A stretch of 64,000 bases of DNA from Pseudodesulfovibrio hydrargyri (GCF_001874525.1 NZ_LKAQ01000004.1:2382654-2446653); one strand, 5' to 3'; positions 55,853 to 63,973 are shown, numbered from the stretch's first letter. Numbers and translations: made by a program. The notes: a model not told the origin generated them from the sequence alone.

Positions 55853-56827
55853 CTATTGCGCGCCCGGCGTTGCGGCCATGGCGTCCTTGAGATGGTCCAC
55901 GTAGATGTCGGCCCAGCCGTCGAGCATGCCCAGGCCGCGCAGGTCGGTGGTCACCGTGTAGCCCCGCTTGGTCAGCATGGTCTTCCAGGAGTCGTCCTCG
56001 TTGCCGGCCATGTCGTTGGAGGCGTGGTCCCCGGCCACGATCATGAACGGCTTGAGCAGGACCTTTTTCTTGCCCGCGCCCTTGAGCTGCGCCTCCATGT
56101 CGTCGAAGGCCGGATAGCCCTCCACGCAGCCGATGAAGATGGGGTAGCCGTATTCAGCCTGGAGCACCTTCTGGAATTCCGCATAGATGCCCGTGGAGAA
56201 GAAGTCGTTGCCGTGGCCCATGTAGACCAGGGCAGCGCCAAGCTTTTTGGCCTGGTCCACGTCGTCCTTGAGGATCTTGGCGGCCCGGGCCATGTCCTCG
56301 GTGTACGGATATTCCGTGCCGGGCATGCCCAGGGCCGGGCGGCCGACGGCGAGCCGGGCGAAGGGCATGTTCTTGGCCTTGAGGGTGCGGATGGCCTTGA
56401 GCCCGCCGATCAGGGCGAGCAGGTCGTTGAACTCCTCGCCCGCGAAAACGTGCAGGGACTGCACGGTGACGTCGCGGTAGCCGTCGTTCTGGAGGTCCGC
56501 GATGGTGGCCAGCGGGTGCTTGACGTACAGGACTTCCTCGGGGATGTCGGCGTGCGCCGTTTTCCAGGCCGCGTCGTCCTGACGCTTCTGCCAGATGTGG
56601 CGGATGATGTTGGAGGTGAAGGCCAGGCGCACGGGCACGCCGGGGTTGGCCGCTTCCACCTTGGTCTTGATGTTCAGGATGGATTTGACCGCTTCGGGAT
56701 AGGAGGTGCCGAAGGCGGCCAGGACGATGGCCGGTTTGGCCGGGCCCTCGTCGTGGTGCCCGGCCTGCGCCGGGACGGCCAGCAGCAGGGCGAGCAGGAG
56801 GAAGATGGAGTTTCTGAACAAGGTCAT
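55853..56827 (-). CDS. cbiK: Periplasmic cobaltochelatase CbiK (CbiKP)
   Basis: A 324-residue CbiK paralogue with a signal peptide (residues about 1-22, FLLLALLLAVPAQAG). The mature domain keeps the chelatase features: LAAFGTSYPEAV, YMGHGNDFFSTG with the first His and LKPFMIVAGDHASND with the second. The periplasmic homologue in Desulfovibrio vulgaris is known to bind heme and has been linked to iron or heme transport. Here it heads an operon with an ABC importer under a cobalamin riboswitch, so delivery of a metal or tetrapyrrole to the importer is a reasonable inference. The ATG at 56827 is chosen because it begins the signal peptide; the frame upstream runs into the terminator. Confidence 0.9.
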   Translation of the reverse strand: MTLFRNSIFLLLALLLAVPAQAGHHDEGPAKPAIVLAAFGTSYPEAVKSILNIKTKVEAANPGVPVRLAFTSNIIRHIWQKRQDDAAWKTAHADIPEEVLYVKHPLATIADLQNDGYRDVTVQSLHVFAGEEFNDLLALIGGLKAIRTLKAKNMPFARLAVGRPALGMPGTEYPYTEDMARAAKILKDDVDQAKKLGAALVYMGHGNDFFSTGIYAEFQKVLQAEYGYPIFIGCVEGYPAFDDMEAQLKGAGKKKVLLKPFMIVAGDHASNDMAGNEDDSWKTMLTKRGYTVTTDLRGLGMLDGWADIYVDHLKDAMAATPGAQ

Positions 56828-56861
56828 CAATGTTCTCCAAAAGGGGCGGGTGAGGGAAATG

Positions 56862-56897
56862 AAAAACCCCTTCCTCATCGAATTCAGAGGAAGGGGT
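56862..56897 (-). terminator. Riboswitch expression-platform terminator
   Basis: Arms ACCCCTTCCTC (56866-56876) and GAGGAAGGGGT (56887-56897) form an 11-bp stem. On the minus strand it is followed by five T residues, placed between the cobalamin aptamer and the cbiKP start. It is the likely off switch when cobalamin is bound. Confidence 0.88.
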
Positions 56898-56959
56898 CCG
56901 TATTATTCCCTTCGATACCTCGGCGGCAAGCCCACGTACCACCGTGGCAAGTCCTTTGC

Positions 56960-57116
56960 GCGCTTCAGGCAGGTCTTCCGGCTGGTCCCTCCCGCTGCCG
57001 CCTTCCCAGGGGAAACCCCAGTGGCATGAATGGCAGCGGTTCGGCAGGACGTCACGGCGGCGGGTCCGCTCCCGATTCGCACGGGATTCCCTATTGAGTC
57101 CGAGGACACCTGAAGA
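56960..57116 (-). ncRNA. Cobalamin riboswitch aptamer
   Basis: On the minus strand the order of elements is that of the AdoCbl riboswitch: an early GGTGTCC segment, GGGAATCCCGTGCGAATCGG, CGGACCCGCCGCCGTGA, the ATGCCACTGG core, TGGGAAGGCGGC, and the B12 box AGCCGGAAGACCTGCC (complement at 56967-56982). A terminator hairpin follows, then cbiKP. It should lower expression of the cbiKP/ABC importer operon when cobalamin is plentiful. Confidence 0.93.
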
Positions 57117-57122
57117 TTGAGG

Positions 57123-57150
57123 ATTATGCTCCGGGCGGCGGTTATGTCAA
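57123..57150 (-). promoter_or_regulatory. Promoter of the cobalamin riboswitch operon
   Basis: On the minus strand TTGACA (57145-57150), a 16-bp spacer and CATAAT (57123-57128) form a strong sigma-70-type promoter. Its -35 overlaps the last codons of cheA. Initiation would fall near 57116, just at the 5' edge of the aptamer. Confidence 0.8.
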
Positions 57151-58827
57151 GGAGGAGTCGGCGGCCTTGGCGATGCGTTCCTGGAATTGCTGGATCATTT
57201 CCTCGGCGTTGATGACCAGGGCGTCGGATTCGCCCATCATGCCGTAGCCCAGGATGGGGATGTCGAAGATTTCCTGCACCGGCACGGTGAAGCCGGTGAT
57301 GACCACCTGCTGCTGGCGGAGCACTTCGTCCACCAGGATGGCCCCCTTGTAGTCGCCCACCCGGACCACGATGGCCTGGGCCATCTCGATGTTGTCGATC
57401 TCCGGGGTCAGTTCCAGGAGGTCGGCCAGCCGGAGCAGGGAGTGGATCTCGCCGCGCACGTCCACGGTCTCGCGGCCGTCGGGCAGTTCGACCACGTCGT
57501 TGTGCCGGGGCATGTATATCTCGACCACGTCGCGGCTGGGCATGATGAAGGTGTCGCCGCCCACCTTGCAGACCAGGGCGTCCACGATGCCCTCGTTGGC
57601 CGAGCGGTCCAGGGGGATGACGATGGTGAAGGACGCGCCCTTGCCGAGCGTGCTCTTGATGGACACCTCGCCGTCCAGGGCGACCTTGATGGCGTTGACC
57701 ACGGCGTCCATGCCCACGCCGCGCCCGGACACGTCGGTGATCTTTTCGGCCGTGGAGAAGCCGCTCTGGAGCACGAACTGGAGAATCTCCTCGGTCTCGT
57801 ACTCCTTGTCCGGGTCGGCCAGCCCCTTTTCCAGCGCCTTGGCCAGGATGCGGTCCGGGTCCAGGCCGCGCCCGTCGTCGCTGACCTGGATGAAGGCGCT
57901 GTCGCCCTTGCGCCAGGCGGACAGGGTCACGGTGCCGCTTTCCGGCTTGCCCGCGGCCTTGCGTCCCTCGGGGTCTTCCAGGCCGTGGTCCACGGCGTTG
58001 CGGAGCAGGTGGACCAGGGGTTCGTTCAGGGATTCCACGATGGTCTTGTCCAGGGCCAGGTCGTCGCCCTTGACCTCGAAGTCGAGCTTCTTGCCGATCT
58101 TCTGGGACAGGCTCTTGACCAGCCGGTGCATGGGCATGAAAATCTGCTTGAGCGGCACCAGGCGGATGGCGTTGACCTCCTGCTGGAGCCGGGTGATGAC
58201 GTTGTCCAGCTCGCGCAGGCTGGAGGCCATCTGGGTCATGCTGGTGGCCCCGCCCTGGGCGATGACCGCGTAGGTGACCATGAGCTTGCCGACCAGTTCG
58301 ATGACCCGGTCGAGCCGGTCGGTGGCCACGCGGATGGAGGAGATGGCCGAGGTTGCGGACTTGGCGTCCGCCTTGGAGTCGGACTTGGACTCGGCCTTGG
58401 CGTCCGCCTTGGAGTCGGGTTTGGATTCGGTGCCCGCTTCCTCTTCCTCGGGCACGTCGGCCTCGGCCGTGGGCGGTTCCTCGAAGGCCTTGGCCGCGTC
58501 CTCCTCGGACTCCTCGATCACCGGGGCGGACGGCGAGGTCTTGATCTTGGCCAGGGCGTCGGCGCTGCCCTCGAGCAGGCCGCCCAGGGCGAAAAAGAAC
58601 TTCTTCTGGGCCTCGCAGATGCCGAGCAGGGAGGTGATGATCTCGCTGTTGACCGGCGTGATGCCGTCCTTGAGCATGTCCAGCAGGGCGATGACCCCGG
58701 CGGAGGAGAGCTGCATGCAAGACAGGCCGAGTGCGTCCACCACCGCCTCGACCCCCTGGCCGGTGGCGTCAACTTCGAGGATCTGCTGTTCGATGTCCTC
58801 GATGCACTGGATGATGCTGTCCTGCAT
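57142..58827 (-). CDS. cheA: CheA-type histidine kinase lacking its phosphotransfer (Hpt) domain
   Basis: A 561-residue CheA-like kinase. The N-terminal 100 residues are helical but contain no histidine, so the usual P1 phosphorylation site is absent. A low-complexity linker of Ser, Asp, Lys and Ala (about 130-160) leads to the dimerisation helices (VATDRLDRVIELVGKLMV). The ATPase domain follows (HLLRNAVDHGLE, VSDDGRGLD, GRGVGMDAV) and then a CheW-like P5 domain. The missing phosphotransfer domain is supplied by the adjacent Hpt-STAS gene, nine bases upstream in the operon. CheR and CheB are not nearby, so the pathway may control something other than flagella. Confidence 0.9.
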   Translation of the reverse strand: MQDSIIQCIEDIEQQILEVDATGQGVEAVVDALGLSCMQLSSAGVIALLDMLKDGITPVNSEIITSLLGICEAQKKFFFALGGLLEGSADALAKIKTSPSAPVIEESEEDAAKAFEEPPTAEADVPEEEEAGTESKPDSKADAKAESKSDSKADAKSATSAISSIRVATDRLDRVIELVGKLMVTYAVIAQGGATSMTQMASSLRELDNVITRLQQEVNAIRLVPLKQIFMPMHRLVKSLSQKIGKKLDFEVKGDDLALDKTIVESLNEPLVHLLRNAVDHGLEDPEGRKAAGKPESGTVTLSAWRKGDSAFIQVSDDGRGLDPDRILAKALEKGLADPDKEYETEEILQFVLQSGFSTAEKITDVSGRGVGMDAVVNAIKVALDGEVSIKSTLGKGASFTIVIPLDRSANEGIVDALVCKVGGDTFIMPSRDVVEIYMPRHNDVVELPDGRETVDVRGEIHSLLRLADLLELTPEIDNIEMAQAIVVRVGDYKGAILVDEVLRQQQVVITGFTVPVQEIFDIPILGYGMMGESDALVINAEEMIQQFQERIAKAADSSLT

Positions 58828-58836
58828 GGCTTCCCC

Positions 58837-59562
58837 TTATTGCGCGGTGAAGTAGGTTTCCCTGTCGGGATATATGGAAATGGTTTTGTCGAGGCCCCAC
58901 CCGATAAGCGTCTGCTTGGCGTCCGGGGAGAGGTTGCAGGCCGCGATCTTGAAGGTCGTGCCCATGCTGGCCACGGCGGCCCAAGCCCCGGAGCCGAAGG
59001 TCAGCACCCCGCCGAGGTCCAGGAGCACCGGGTCGCCGGGCTCGATGGACAGGATGGCGGAGATGATCGGTTTGAAGTGGCCCTCCAGGTGGACGCGCGG
59101 GTCCTTGACCGTGATCACGGTCACCCCGTCCCGGGTCTCCACGTCCACACCCGCGCCGAGCGACTCGCCCTCGGCCTGTTCGCTGGAGGACGCCTCCTTG
59201 ATCAGGGACAGGACCTCCTCGCGCTCACCGGTGTCCGTGTCGCCCTCCCTGAGTTGTTCCAGAACCTGGAAGATCATGTTCACCCCGCGCGAGAGCAGGG
59301 TCACGTTGCCCGGCGTCGACTCGACCTCGCCGGACTGCACCTTCTTCAGGAAATCCTCTATCTTGTGAGTGAAGTGGGAAGCCTCTTCAAAGCCCGCCAT
59401 GAACCCGGTTACGCCCTTGATGGTGTGCAGGGGGCGGGCCAGGATCTCGATGCCCTGGCTCAGATCGTCGCCCTCGAGCAGTTCGAGTCCCTCCATTACC
59501 TGGGGGTAATACTTGTCGTTGACTTCGGAGAAGAACTCCTCGACCATCGGGTCTTCGCTCAT
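58837..59562 (-). CDS. Hpt-STAS fusion protein, phosphotransfer partner of CheA
   Basis: A 241-residue protein with two domains. Residues 1-110 are an Hpt domain with ARPLHTIKGVTGFMAG; His46 in H-T-I-K-G is the phosphorylation site. Residues about 137-241 are a STAS-like domain (VTVITVKDPRVHLEG, PVLLDLGGVLTFGSGAW), the kind used in anti-sigma-factor antagonists. The STAS part may let phosphorylation control partner binding. It lies between the CheY and the Hpt-less CheA genes on one transcript, so together they rebuild a split CheA relay. Confidence 0.88.
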   Translation of the reverse strand: MSEDPMVEEFFSEVNDKYYPQVMEGLELLEGDDLSQGIEILARPLHTIKGVTGFMAGFEEASHFTHKIEDFLKKVQSGEVESTPGNVTLLSRGVNMIFQVLEQLREGDTDTGEREEVLSLIKEASSSEQAEGESLGAGVDVETRDGVTVITVKDPRVHLEGHFKPIISAILSIEPGDPVLLDLGGVLTFGSGAWAAVASMGTTFKIAACNLSPDAKQTLIGWGLDKTISIYPDRETYFTAQ

Positions 59563-59577
59563 GACGGGTCCTCGGCT

Positions 59578-59973
59578 TTACTTGTGCAGGAGCCCGAGCT
59601 TTTCCAGCTCGGCGTACAACTTGTCTTTGGCGACCGGCTTGACGATGTAGGCCGAAGCCTCGCCGTCGTGGAAGGTTCGGATGACCGTCCGGGGGTCGTC
59701 CAGGGCCGTGGTCATGATCACCTTGACCCTCGGCCGGTAGTTGTGCTTTGTCTCGAGGGCCCGAATCTTCTGCAACGCCTCTATCCCGTCCACCTCGGGC
59801 ATCATGATGTCCATGAGGATCAGGTCGTACGGCCTGTTTTCGTCATGGCCCAGCTTGAACGCCTCGACCGCCTCCCGGCCGTTGACCACGATGTCCACCT
59901 CGAAGAGGGTCATCAGGAACGACCGCAGGACCTTGCGGCTTAGGAATTCGTCTTCGACAATAAGTGCACGCAT
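59578..59973 (-). CDS. CheY-like response regulator
   Basis: A 131-residue single receiver domain. ALIVEDEF gives the acidic pair (Glu7, Asp8), ILMDIMMPEVDG gives the phosphorylation site Asp55, and VIMTTALDD and YIVKPVAKDKL give the conserved Thr and Lys. With no output domain it should work by binding a target. It is the first gene of the operon CheY, Hpt-STAS, CheA, and is the likely phosphate acceptor. Confidence 0.93.
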   Translation of the reverse strand: MRALIVEDEFLSRKVLRSFLMTLFEVDIVVNGREAVEAFKLGHDENRPYDLILMDIMMPEVDGIEALQKIRALETKHNYRPRVKVIMTTALDDPRTVIRTFHDGEASAYIVKPVAKDKLYAELEKLGLLHK

Positions 59974-60156
59974 TTCGTTCTCCGCTTTCTTGTCTTGGAA
60001 AGAGAATTCACATCTTCTTTTCCTACGTAAAATGAAAAAATGTCAATATGATGATAGGAATTTATAACTCGCATCACATTATAATCTGGCCGGTTGCGAC
60101 ACCCAGGGAGGGGGTCCGGGGTTGCCAAACCATTGCAGAATGGATACCAACGCCGC

Positions 60157-60747
60157 ATGCCCAGACAGATAACGGAAGAAAGGAAAAAACGCATCGACGC
60201 GGTGCTGTCCAGGCGGCAGCGGGACCTGACCCTGATCATGGACAACATCTGGGACCCCCACAATGTTTCGGCGGTCCTCAGGAGTTGCGACGCCTTCGGC
60301 GTGGCCGGGGTGCACTTGTACTACACTGACTCGCAGTGGCCCGACCTGGCCCAGAAGAGTTCGGCCTCGGCCAAGAAATGGATCGAGCGCACCGAGCACG
60401 TGGACGCGGCCGAGATGGTCGCCGAACTGAAGGGGCAGGGCATGCGCATCCTGCGCACCGGGTTTTCGGACACGGCCCGGCCGGTCATGGACATCGACTT
60501 CACCCGGCCCACGGCGGTCATCCTGAGCAACGAGCACCGGGGCACTTCGCCGGATCTGGCCAGGCTGGTCCCGGACGAGGTCTACATCCCCATGCAGGGC
60601 ATGGTCCAGAGCTTCAACGTCTCGGTGGCCGCGGCCATCATATTGTATCAGGCGTTCACCCAGCGGAACGCCGCCGGCATGTACGACCAACCCTCCTTCT
60701 CCCGGGAGGAACTGGAATCGCTCAAAACCCAATGGTATTCGAGGTAA
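60157..60747 (+). CDS. SpoU/TrmH-family RNA 2'-O-methyltransferase
   Basis: A 196-residue SPOUT methyltransferase. LIMDNIWDPHNVSAVLRSCDAFG near the N-terminus (motif 1), VILSNEHRGTSPDL (motif 2) and IPMQGMVQSFNVSVAAAIILYQ (motif 3) are complete, so it should use SAM to methylate a ribose. The sequence is closest to TrmH, which acts on G18 of tRNA. The ATG at 60157 is inferred from the family N-terminus; no strong ribosome site is visible. A perfect TATAAT lies at 60080-60085. It is followed by the Sua5/YciO gene 10 bp downstream, another tRNA-related gene. Confidence 0.88.
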   Translation: MPRQITEERKKRIDAVLSRRQRDLTLIMDNIWDPHNVSAVLRSCDAFGVAGVHLYYTDSQWPDLAQKSSASAKKWIERTEHVDAAEMVAELKGQGMRILRTGFSDTARPVMDIDFTRPTAVILSNEHRGTSPDLARLVPDEVYIPMQGMVQSFNVSVAAAIILYQAFTQRNAAGMYDQPSFSREELESLKTQWYSR

Positions 60748-60757
60748 GGAGAGAGTC

Positions 60758-61369
60758 ATGCAAGAGTTGCTCAAGGCCCTGCGTTCCAACGGCATCGTCA
60801 TATACCCCACCGAAACCCTCTACGCGCTGGGCTGCGACGCCACCAGCGAGAAGGCCTGCGACCGCGTGGCCCACGTCAAGGGACGCTCCGAGGAACGGCC
60901 CCTGCCGCTGATCATCGGCGGGCTGGACATGCTCGACCTGGTCACCGCCGAAAAGTCCCGCTCCCTGCTGGACCTGGCCGGTGCGTTCTGGCCCGGCCCG
61001 CTGTCCATCCTGGTCAAGGCTCTGCCCGGACTGCCCGCCTGGCTGTCCGACGAGGAGGGCTACACCTCGGTGCGCTGGTCCGGCCATCCCTTTGCCTCGG
61101 AGCTGTCGCGCCGGTTCCGCAAGCCCATCGTGGCCACCAGCGCCAATCTGTCGGGCAAGCCTCCGGCGGCCATGCCCGAGGACATCGATCCCGCGCTCCT
61201 GGAAATGGTCGACGGCGCCTACTTCGACCCGCCGTGGCCGCGCGGCCACAAACCGTCCACCGTGGTCCGCATGCTCGGCTCCAGCCAGCTGGAGATCATC
61301 CGCGAGGGCGAGATATCCATCAAGAAACTCTGCGACAAGGGGTTTTCCGTGGCCGTGCGCAACGCCTGA
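60758..61369 (+). CDS. Sua5/YciO family protein (L-threonylcarbamoyladenylate synthase-like)
   Basis: A 203-residue protein with the YrdC fold. VIYPTETLYALGCDA, RPLPLIIGGLDML, FWPGPLSILVKA and SVRWSGHPFASEL are the substrate-binding motifs, and SANLSGKPP is the ATP-binding serine motif. Members make threonylcarbamoyl-AMP for t6A37 in tRNA, although the YciO branch may have a different or weaker role. Finding MtaB, which modifies t6A, in the same window is consistent with this. AGGAGAG precedes the start. The transcript ends in the hairpin near 61437-61480. Confidence 0.88.
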   Translation: MQELLKALRSNGIVIYPTETLYALGCDATSEKACDRVAHVKGRSEERPLPLIIGGLDMLDLVTAEKSRSLLDLAGAFWPGPLSILVKALPGLPAWLSDEEGYTSVRWSGHPFASELSRRFRKPIVATSANLSGKPPAAMPEDIDPALLEMVDGAYFDPPWPRGHKPSTVVRMLGSSQLEIIREGEISIKKLCDKGFSVAVRNA

Positions 61370-61436
61370 TCCGTTCGGGCGGGTCAAAAAACTTGAACCC
61401 GCCTTCACGGGAAATGGACCGTTGCCGGTCCGAGGT

Positions 61437-61480
61437 AAAAAATCTTGTACCCTTTTCCGGGCGCAGGATTTTTTATTTTT
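61437..61480 (+). terminator. Terminator after the Sua5/YciO gene
   Basis: Arms AAAAAATCTTG (61437-61447) and CAGGATTTTTT (61464-61474, one G-U pair) with an inner CCC/GGG pairing are followed by more T residues. Confidence 0.7.
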
Positions 61481-61548
61481 CTTTTCTCTTTACTGTAATT
61501 TACTGATTTTATATGATATATATGAAATATATCCAATTTAAACGACGT

Positions 61549-61563
61549 TGGCACGGCCATTGC
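61549..61563 (+). promoter_or_regulatory. Sigma-54 (RpoN) promoter
   Basis: TGGCAC (61549-61554), five bases and TTGC (61560-61563) fit the -24/-12 consensus exactly, with GG at 61550-61551 and GC at 61562-61563. Initiation is expected near 61575. The block upstream is extremely AT-rich, as suits IHF and activator binding. The first protein gene downstream is nearly 290 bp away. Confidence 0.75.
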
Positions 61564-61574
61564 TGTATCCTAAA

Positions 61575-61650
61575 CAAGTTCTTCCTTTTATTTGCACACG
61601 AGAAAGCCAAGGCTTCACCGGATGGTCCGATGAAGCCTTTCTCGTATGGT
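61575..61650 (+). ncRNA. Candidate sigma-54-dependent small RNA or leader with long hairpin
   Basis: The sequence right after the sigma-54 promoter forms a long hairpin. ACGAGA (61598-61603) pairs with TCTCGT (61640-61645), and AAGGCTTCA (61609-61617) pairs with TGAAGCCTT (61631-61639), with a five-base bulge on one side. No open frame of useful length is present. It may be a short regulatory RNA or the structured 5' leader of the NUDIX gene. The 3' end is unclear because no strong T run follows. Confidence 0.35.
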
Positions 61651-61861
61651 TTCGCATGAATATATATTGTCTTTAAAAACAGTATGTTGATGAAATCGTA
61701 GTCAATCTTTTCCTCTGATGCCGCGCCGGGGACGGCGGGTATCCGTGGGCCGGAAGAGGCGTGCGGCAGGGTTAAAAAAGTGGAATCCCTTTCCCGGGGT
61801 TTGACTTCGCGGCCGTGTTTGGGGACAGTCCTGCCGTATCCATAAGCCAACGGAGCGTGCC

Positions 61862-62347
61862 ATGGGCAAAGTGCAAACCTGTCCCCATTGCGGGGGCGAA
61901 ATTCATGTGTATCGGAATCCCACCCCCACGGTGGACGTGGTCATCGCCATGCCGCTGGAAGGCGGCGGCCAGGGCGTGGTCCTGGTGAAGAGAAGCAATC
62001 CGCCTCTGGGCTGGGCCCTGCCCGGCGGATTCGTGGACTACGGCGAGACCTGCGAGCACGCGGCCGAGCGCGAGATGCTGGAGGAGACCGGTCTGGCCGT
62101 GCGGTTGACCGGCCTGCTCGGGGTCTATTCGGACCCGGCCCGCGATCCGCGCGGCCACACCATGAGCGTGGTCTACACCGGCGTGCCCGAGGACCCGTCG
62201 CGGCTCGCGGCGGGCGACGACGCGGCCGAGGCCAGGGTCTATCCCCTGGGTGAGTGGCCCGAGCTGGCCTTTGACCACGCCCGGATTTTGGCGGACTATC
62301 TGGCCTCGCTCAAGGCCCGCGAAACCTCCTGTCCGGACGCGGATTGA
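61862..62347 (+). CDS. NUDIX hydrolase
   Basis: A 161-residue pyrophosphohydrolase. The NUDIX box is complete: GGFVDYGETCEHAAEREMLEETGL, read from about residue 58, with the metal-binding R-E-x-x-E-E. An N-terminal C-P-H-C-G motif (TCPHCGGEI) looks like half of a zinc ribbon. Many members clear nucleoside diphosphate derivatives such as ADP-ribose or oxidised nucleotides; the substrate is unknown here. It may be expressed from the sigma-54 promoter upstream. pdxA follows 73 bp downstream. Confidence 0.9.
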   Translation: MGKVQTCPHCGGEIHVYRNPTPTVDVVIAMPLEGGGQGVVLVKRSNPPLGWALPGGFVDYGETCEHAAEREMLEETGLAVRLTGLLGVYSDPARDPRGHTMSVVYTGVPEDPSRLAAGDDAAEARVYPLGEWPELAFDHARILADYLASLKARETSCPDAD

Positions 62348-62420
62348 CTTGGCCCGGACCCGGGCGTAGCCTCCCGAAACCGGCCTTTCCCGAACCTACC
62401 GCTTTCAAGGTAAAACGATC

Positions 62421-63431
62421 ATGCGAACCCTGTGCATAACCCTCGGAGATCCCTGCGGCCTCGGCCCCGAGCTGGTCACCAGGCATTTCCTGGACTCCGG
62501 CGAGTCCACGGACCGGTTCCTGCTCATCGGCCCGGTCCCGGCCCTGGACCGCGAGCTGGCCCGGCTGGGCGCGGCCCGTTTCTTCACCCCCATCGATTCC
62601 CCGGACCAAATCAGCGACAAGGGGCCCGGCGTCTACATCCACCAGCCGTCCGAATTGGACGGCGTTCGCTTTCCCCCGGGCGCGCCGTGCCGCGAAGGCG
62701 GCCTGTCGGCGGGCGTCAGTATGGACGCCGCCATTGATGTCCTCCAGTCCGGCCTGGCCCAGGGGCTGCTGACCTGCCCCCTGAACAAGGCCATGCTCAA
62801 CGCCGCCGGGTTCGACTTCCCCGGCCATACGGAATTTCTCGCCGAAAAGCTCGGCGTGGGCCGCGACAACGTGTGCATGCACCTGTGCGGCCACGACCCG
62901 GACGACCCCTCGCCCAAGCTGCGCGTCAGTCTGGTGACCACCCACCCGCGCCTGCGGGACGTGCCCGCCCTGGTCACCGGGGAGCGAATCCTGCACTGCC
63001 TGCGGTTGACCGCCGACTTCCTCGAGCGCCTCGGCCTGGACGGCCCCATCGGCGTCTGCGGCCTCAACCCCCATGCCGGGGAGTCCGGGCGCATCGGGGA
63101 CGAGGAGATCACCACCGTCGTCCCGGCCCTGGAACAGGCCAGGGCGGAGGGCATCGACGTGGCCGGTCCCATACCGGGCGACACCATCTTTCACTTCGCG
63201 GCCAAGGGGCAGTACCCGGCCGTGCTGGCCATGTACCACGACCAGGGGCTGGCCCCGCTCAAGCTGCTCCATTTCAGCCGCGCCGTGAACGTCACCCTGG
63301 GGTTGCCGTATCCGCGCACCTCGCCCGATCACGGCACCGGCTACGACCTGGTGGGCACGGGCGAGGCGTCCATCGACAGCTTCCGGGCCGCCCTGGACAT
63401 GCTCCGGAAACTGGTCGGCGAGGCGGAGTGA
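62421..63431 (+). CDS. pdxA: 4-hydroxythreonine-4-phosphate dehydrogenase PdxA
   Basis: A 336-residue NAD-dependent enzyme of pyridoxal phosphate synthesis. ITLGDPCGLGPELV at the start, the metal and substrate histidines in FPGHTEFLA, and AMYHDQGLAPLKLL with GLPYPRTSPDHGTGYD near the C-terminus are typical. The gene is in the DXP-dependent vitamin B6 route. A gmhB-like gene follows two bases after its stop, so the two are one operon. Confidence 0.94.
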   Translation: MRTLCITLGDPCGLGPELVTRHFLDSGESTDRFLLIGPVPALDRELARLGAARFFTPIDSPDQISDKGPGVYIHQPSELDGVRFPPGAPCREGGLSAGVSMDAAIDVLQSGLAQGLLTCPLNKAMLNAAGFDFPGHTEFLAEKLGVGRDNVCMHLCGHDPDDPSPKLRVSLVTTHPRLRDVPALVTGERILHCLRLTADFLERLGLDGPIGVCGLNPHAGESGRIGDEEITTVVPALEQARAEGIDVAGPIPGDTIFHFAAKGQYPAVLAMYHDQGLAPLKLLHFSRAVNVTLGLPYPRTSPDHGTGYDLVGTGEASIDSFRAALDMLRKLVGEAE

Positions 63432-63433
63432 CC

Positions 63434-63973
63434 ATGTTCAAGCGCTATGTGCTCCTCGACCGGGACGGGACCATCATCCATGACAGGCACTACCTGCACG
63501 ACCCGGACGGGGTGGAGCTCCTGCCCCAGGCCGCCGAGGGTCTCAAGCGCATGCAGGGCATGGGCTTCGGCCTGGCCGTGCTGACCAACCAGAGCGGCGT
63601 GGCGCGCGGCTACTACGGTGTGGACGCGGTCCATGCCTGCAACGAGCGCATGATCGAACTCCTGGCGGCCGAAGGCGTGGCCGTCGACGGCGTCTTCTAC
63701 TGTCCGCACGAGCCCAAGGACAAGTGCCGCTGCCGCAAGCCCAAGCCCGGACTCATGGAACAGGCCGCCGCGCAGCTTGATTTCGACCCGGCCCAGGCCT
63801 TCATGATCGGCGACAAGTCCGCCGACATCGGGCTGGGCAACAACACCGGCGCGACCTCCATCCTCGTGCGCACCGGCAAGGGCGCGAAACAGGAAGCCAA
63901 ATGCGGCCAACGCGCCGACCACGTCTGCGACGACCTCTTCGCCGCCGCGCTGTACATCGAAAGTTTGATGTAG
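63434..63973 (+). CDS. gmhB: D-glycero-heptose-1,7-bisphosphate phosphatase-like HAD protein
   Basis: A 179-residue phosphatase of the HAD superfamily subclass IIIA. LLDRDGTII carries the catalytic Asp pair, LTNQSGVARGYY carries motif II, and CPHEPKDKCRCRKPKPG carries the cysteine-histidine zinc loop and motif III Lys that mark GmhB and HisB-N. MIGDKSADIGLG holds the motif IV aspartates. It would remove the C7 phosphate of heptose bisphosphate for LPS inner core; histidinol phosphatase is an alternative. The start two bases after pdxA shows co-translation. Confidence 0.9.
   Translation: MFKRYVLLDRDGTIIHDRHYLHDPDGVELLPQAAEGLKRMQGMGFGLAVLTNQSGVARGYYGVDAVHACNERMIELLAAEGVAVDGVFYCPHEPKDKCRCRKPKPGLMEQAAAQLDFDPAQAFMIGDKSADIGLGNNTGATSILVRTGKGAKQEAKCGQRADHVCDDLFAAALYIESLM

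Larger units (their letters stand above)
61370..61861. other. 492-bp AT-rich intergenic region
   Basis: No protein gene is seen. From left to right it holds a terminator for the Sua5/YciO transcript, a very AT-rich block (about 61480-61545), a consensus sigma-54 promoter, a long imperfect inverted repeat, and then a GC-rich leader to the NUDIX gene. Confidence 0.7.

Noticed and set aside
60041..60046. Minus-strand TTGACA before the CheY/Hpt-STAS/CheA operon
   Set aside because: The best -10 at a possible distance (TAGGAA at 15 bp) is weak, so a promoter is not annotated.
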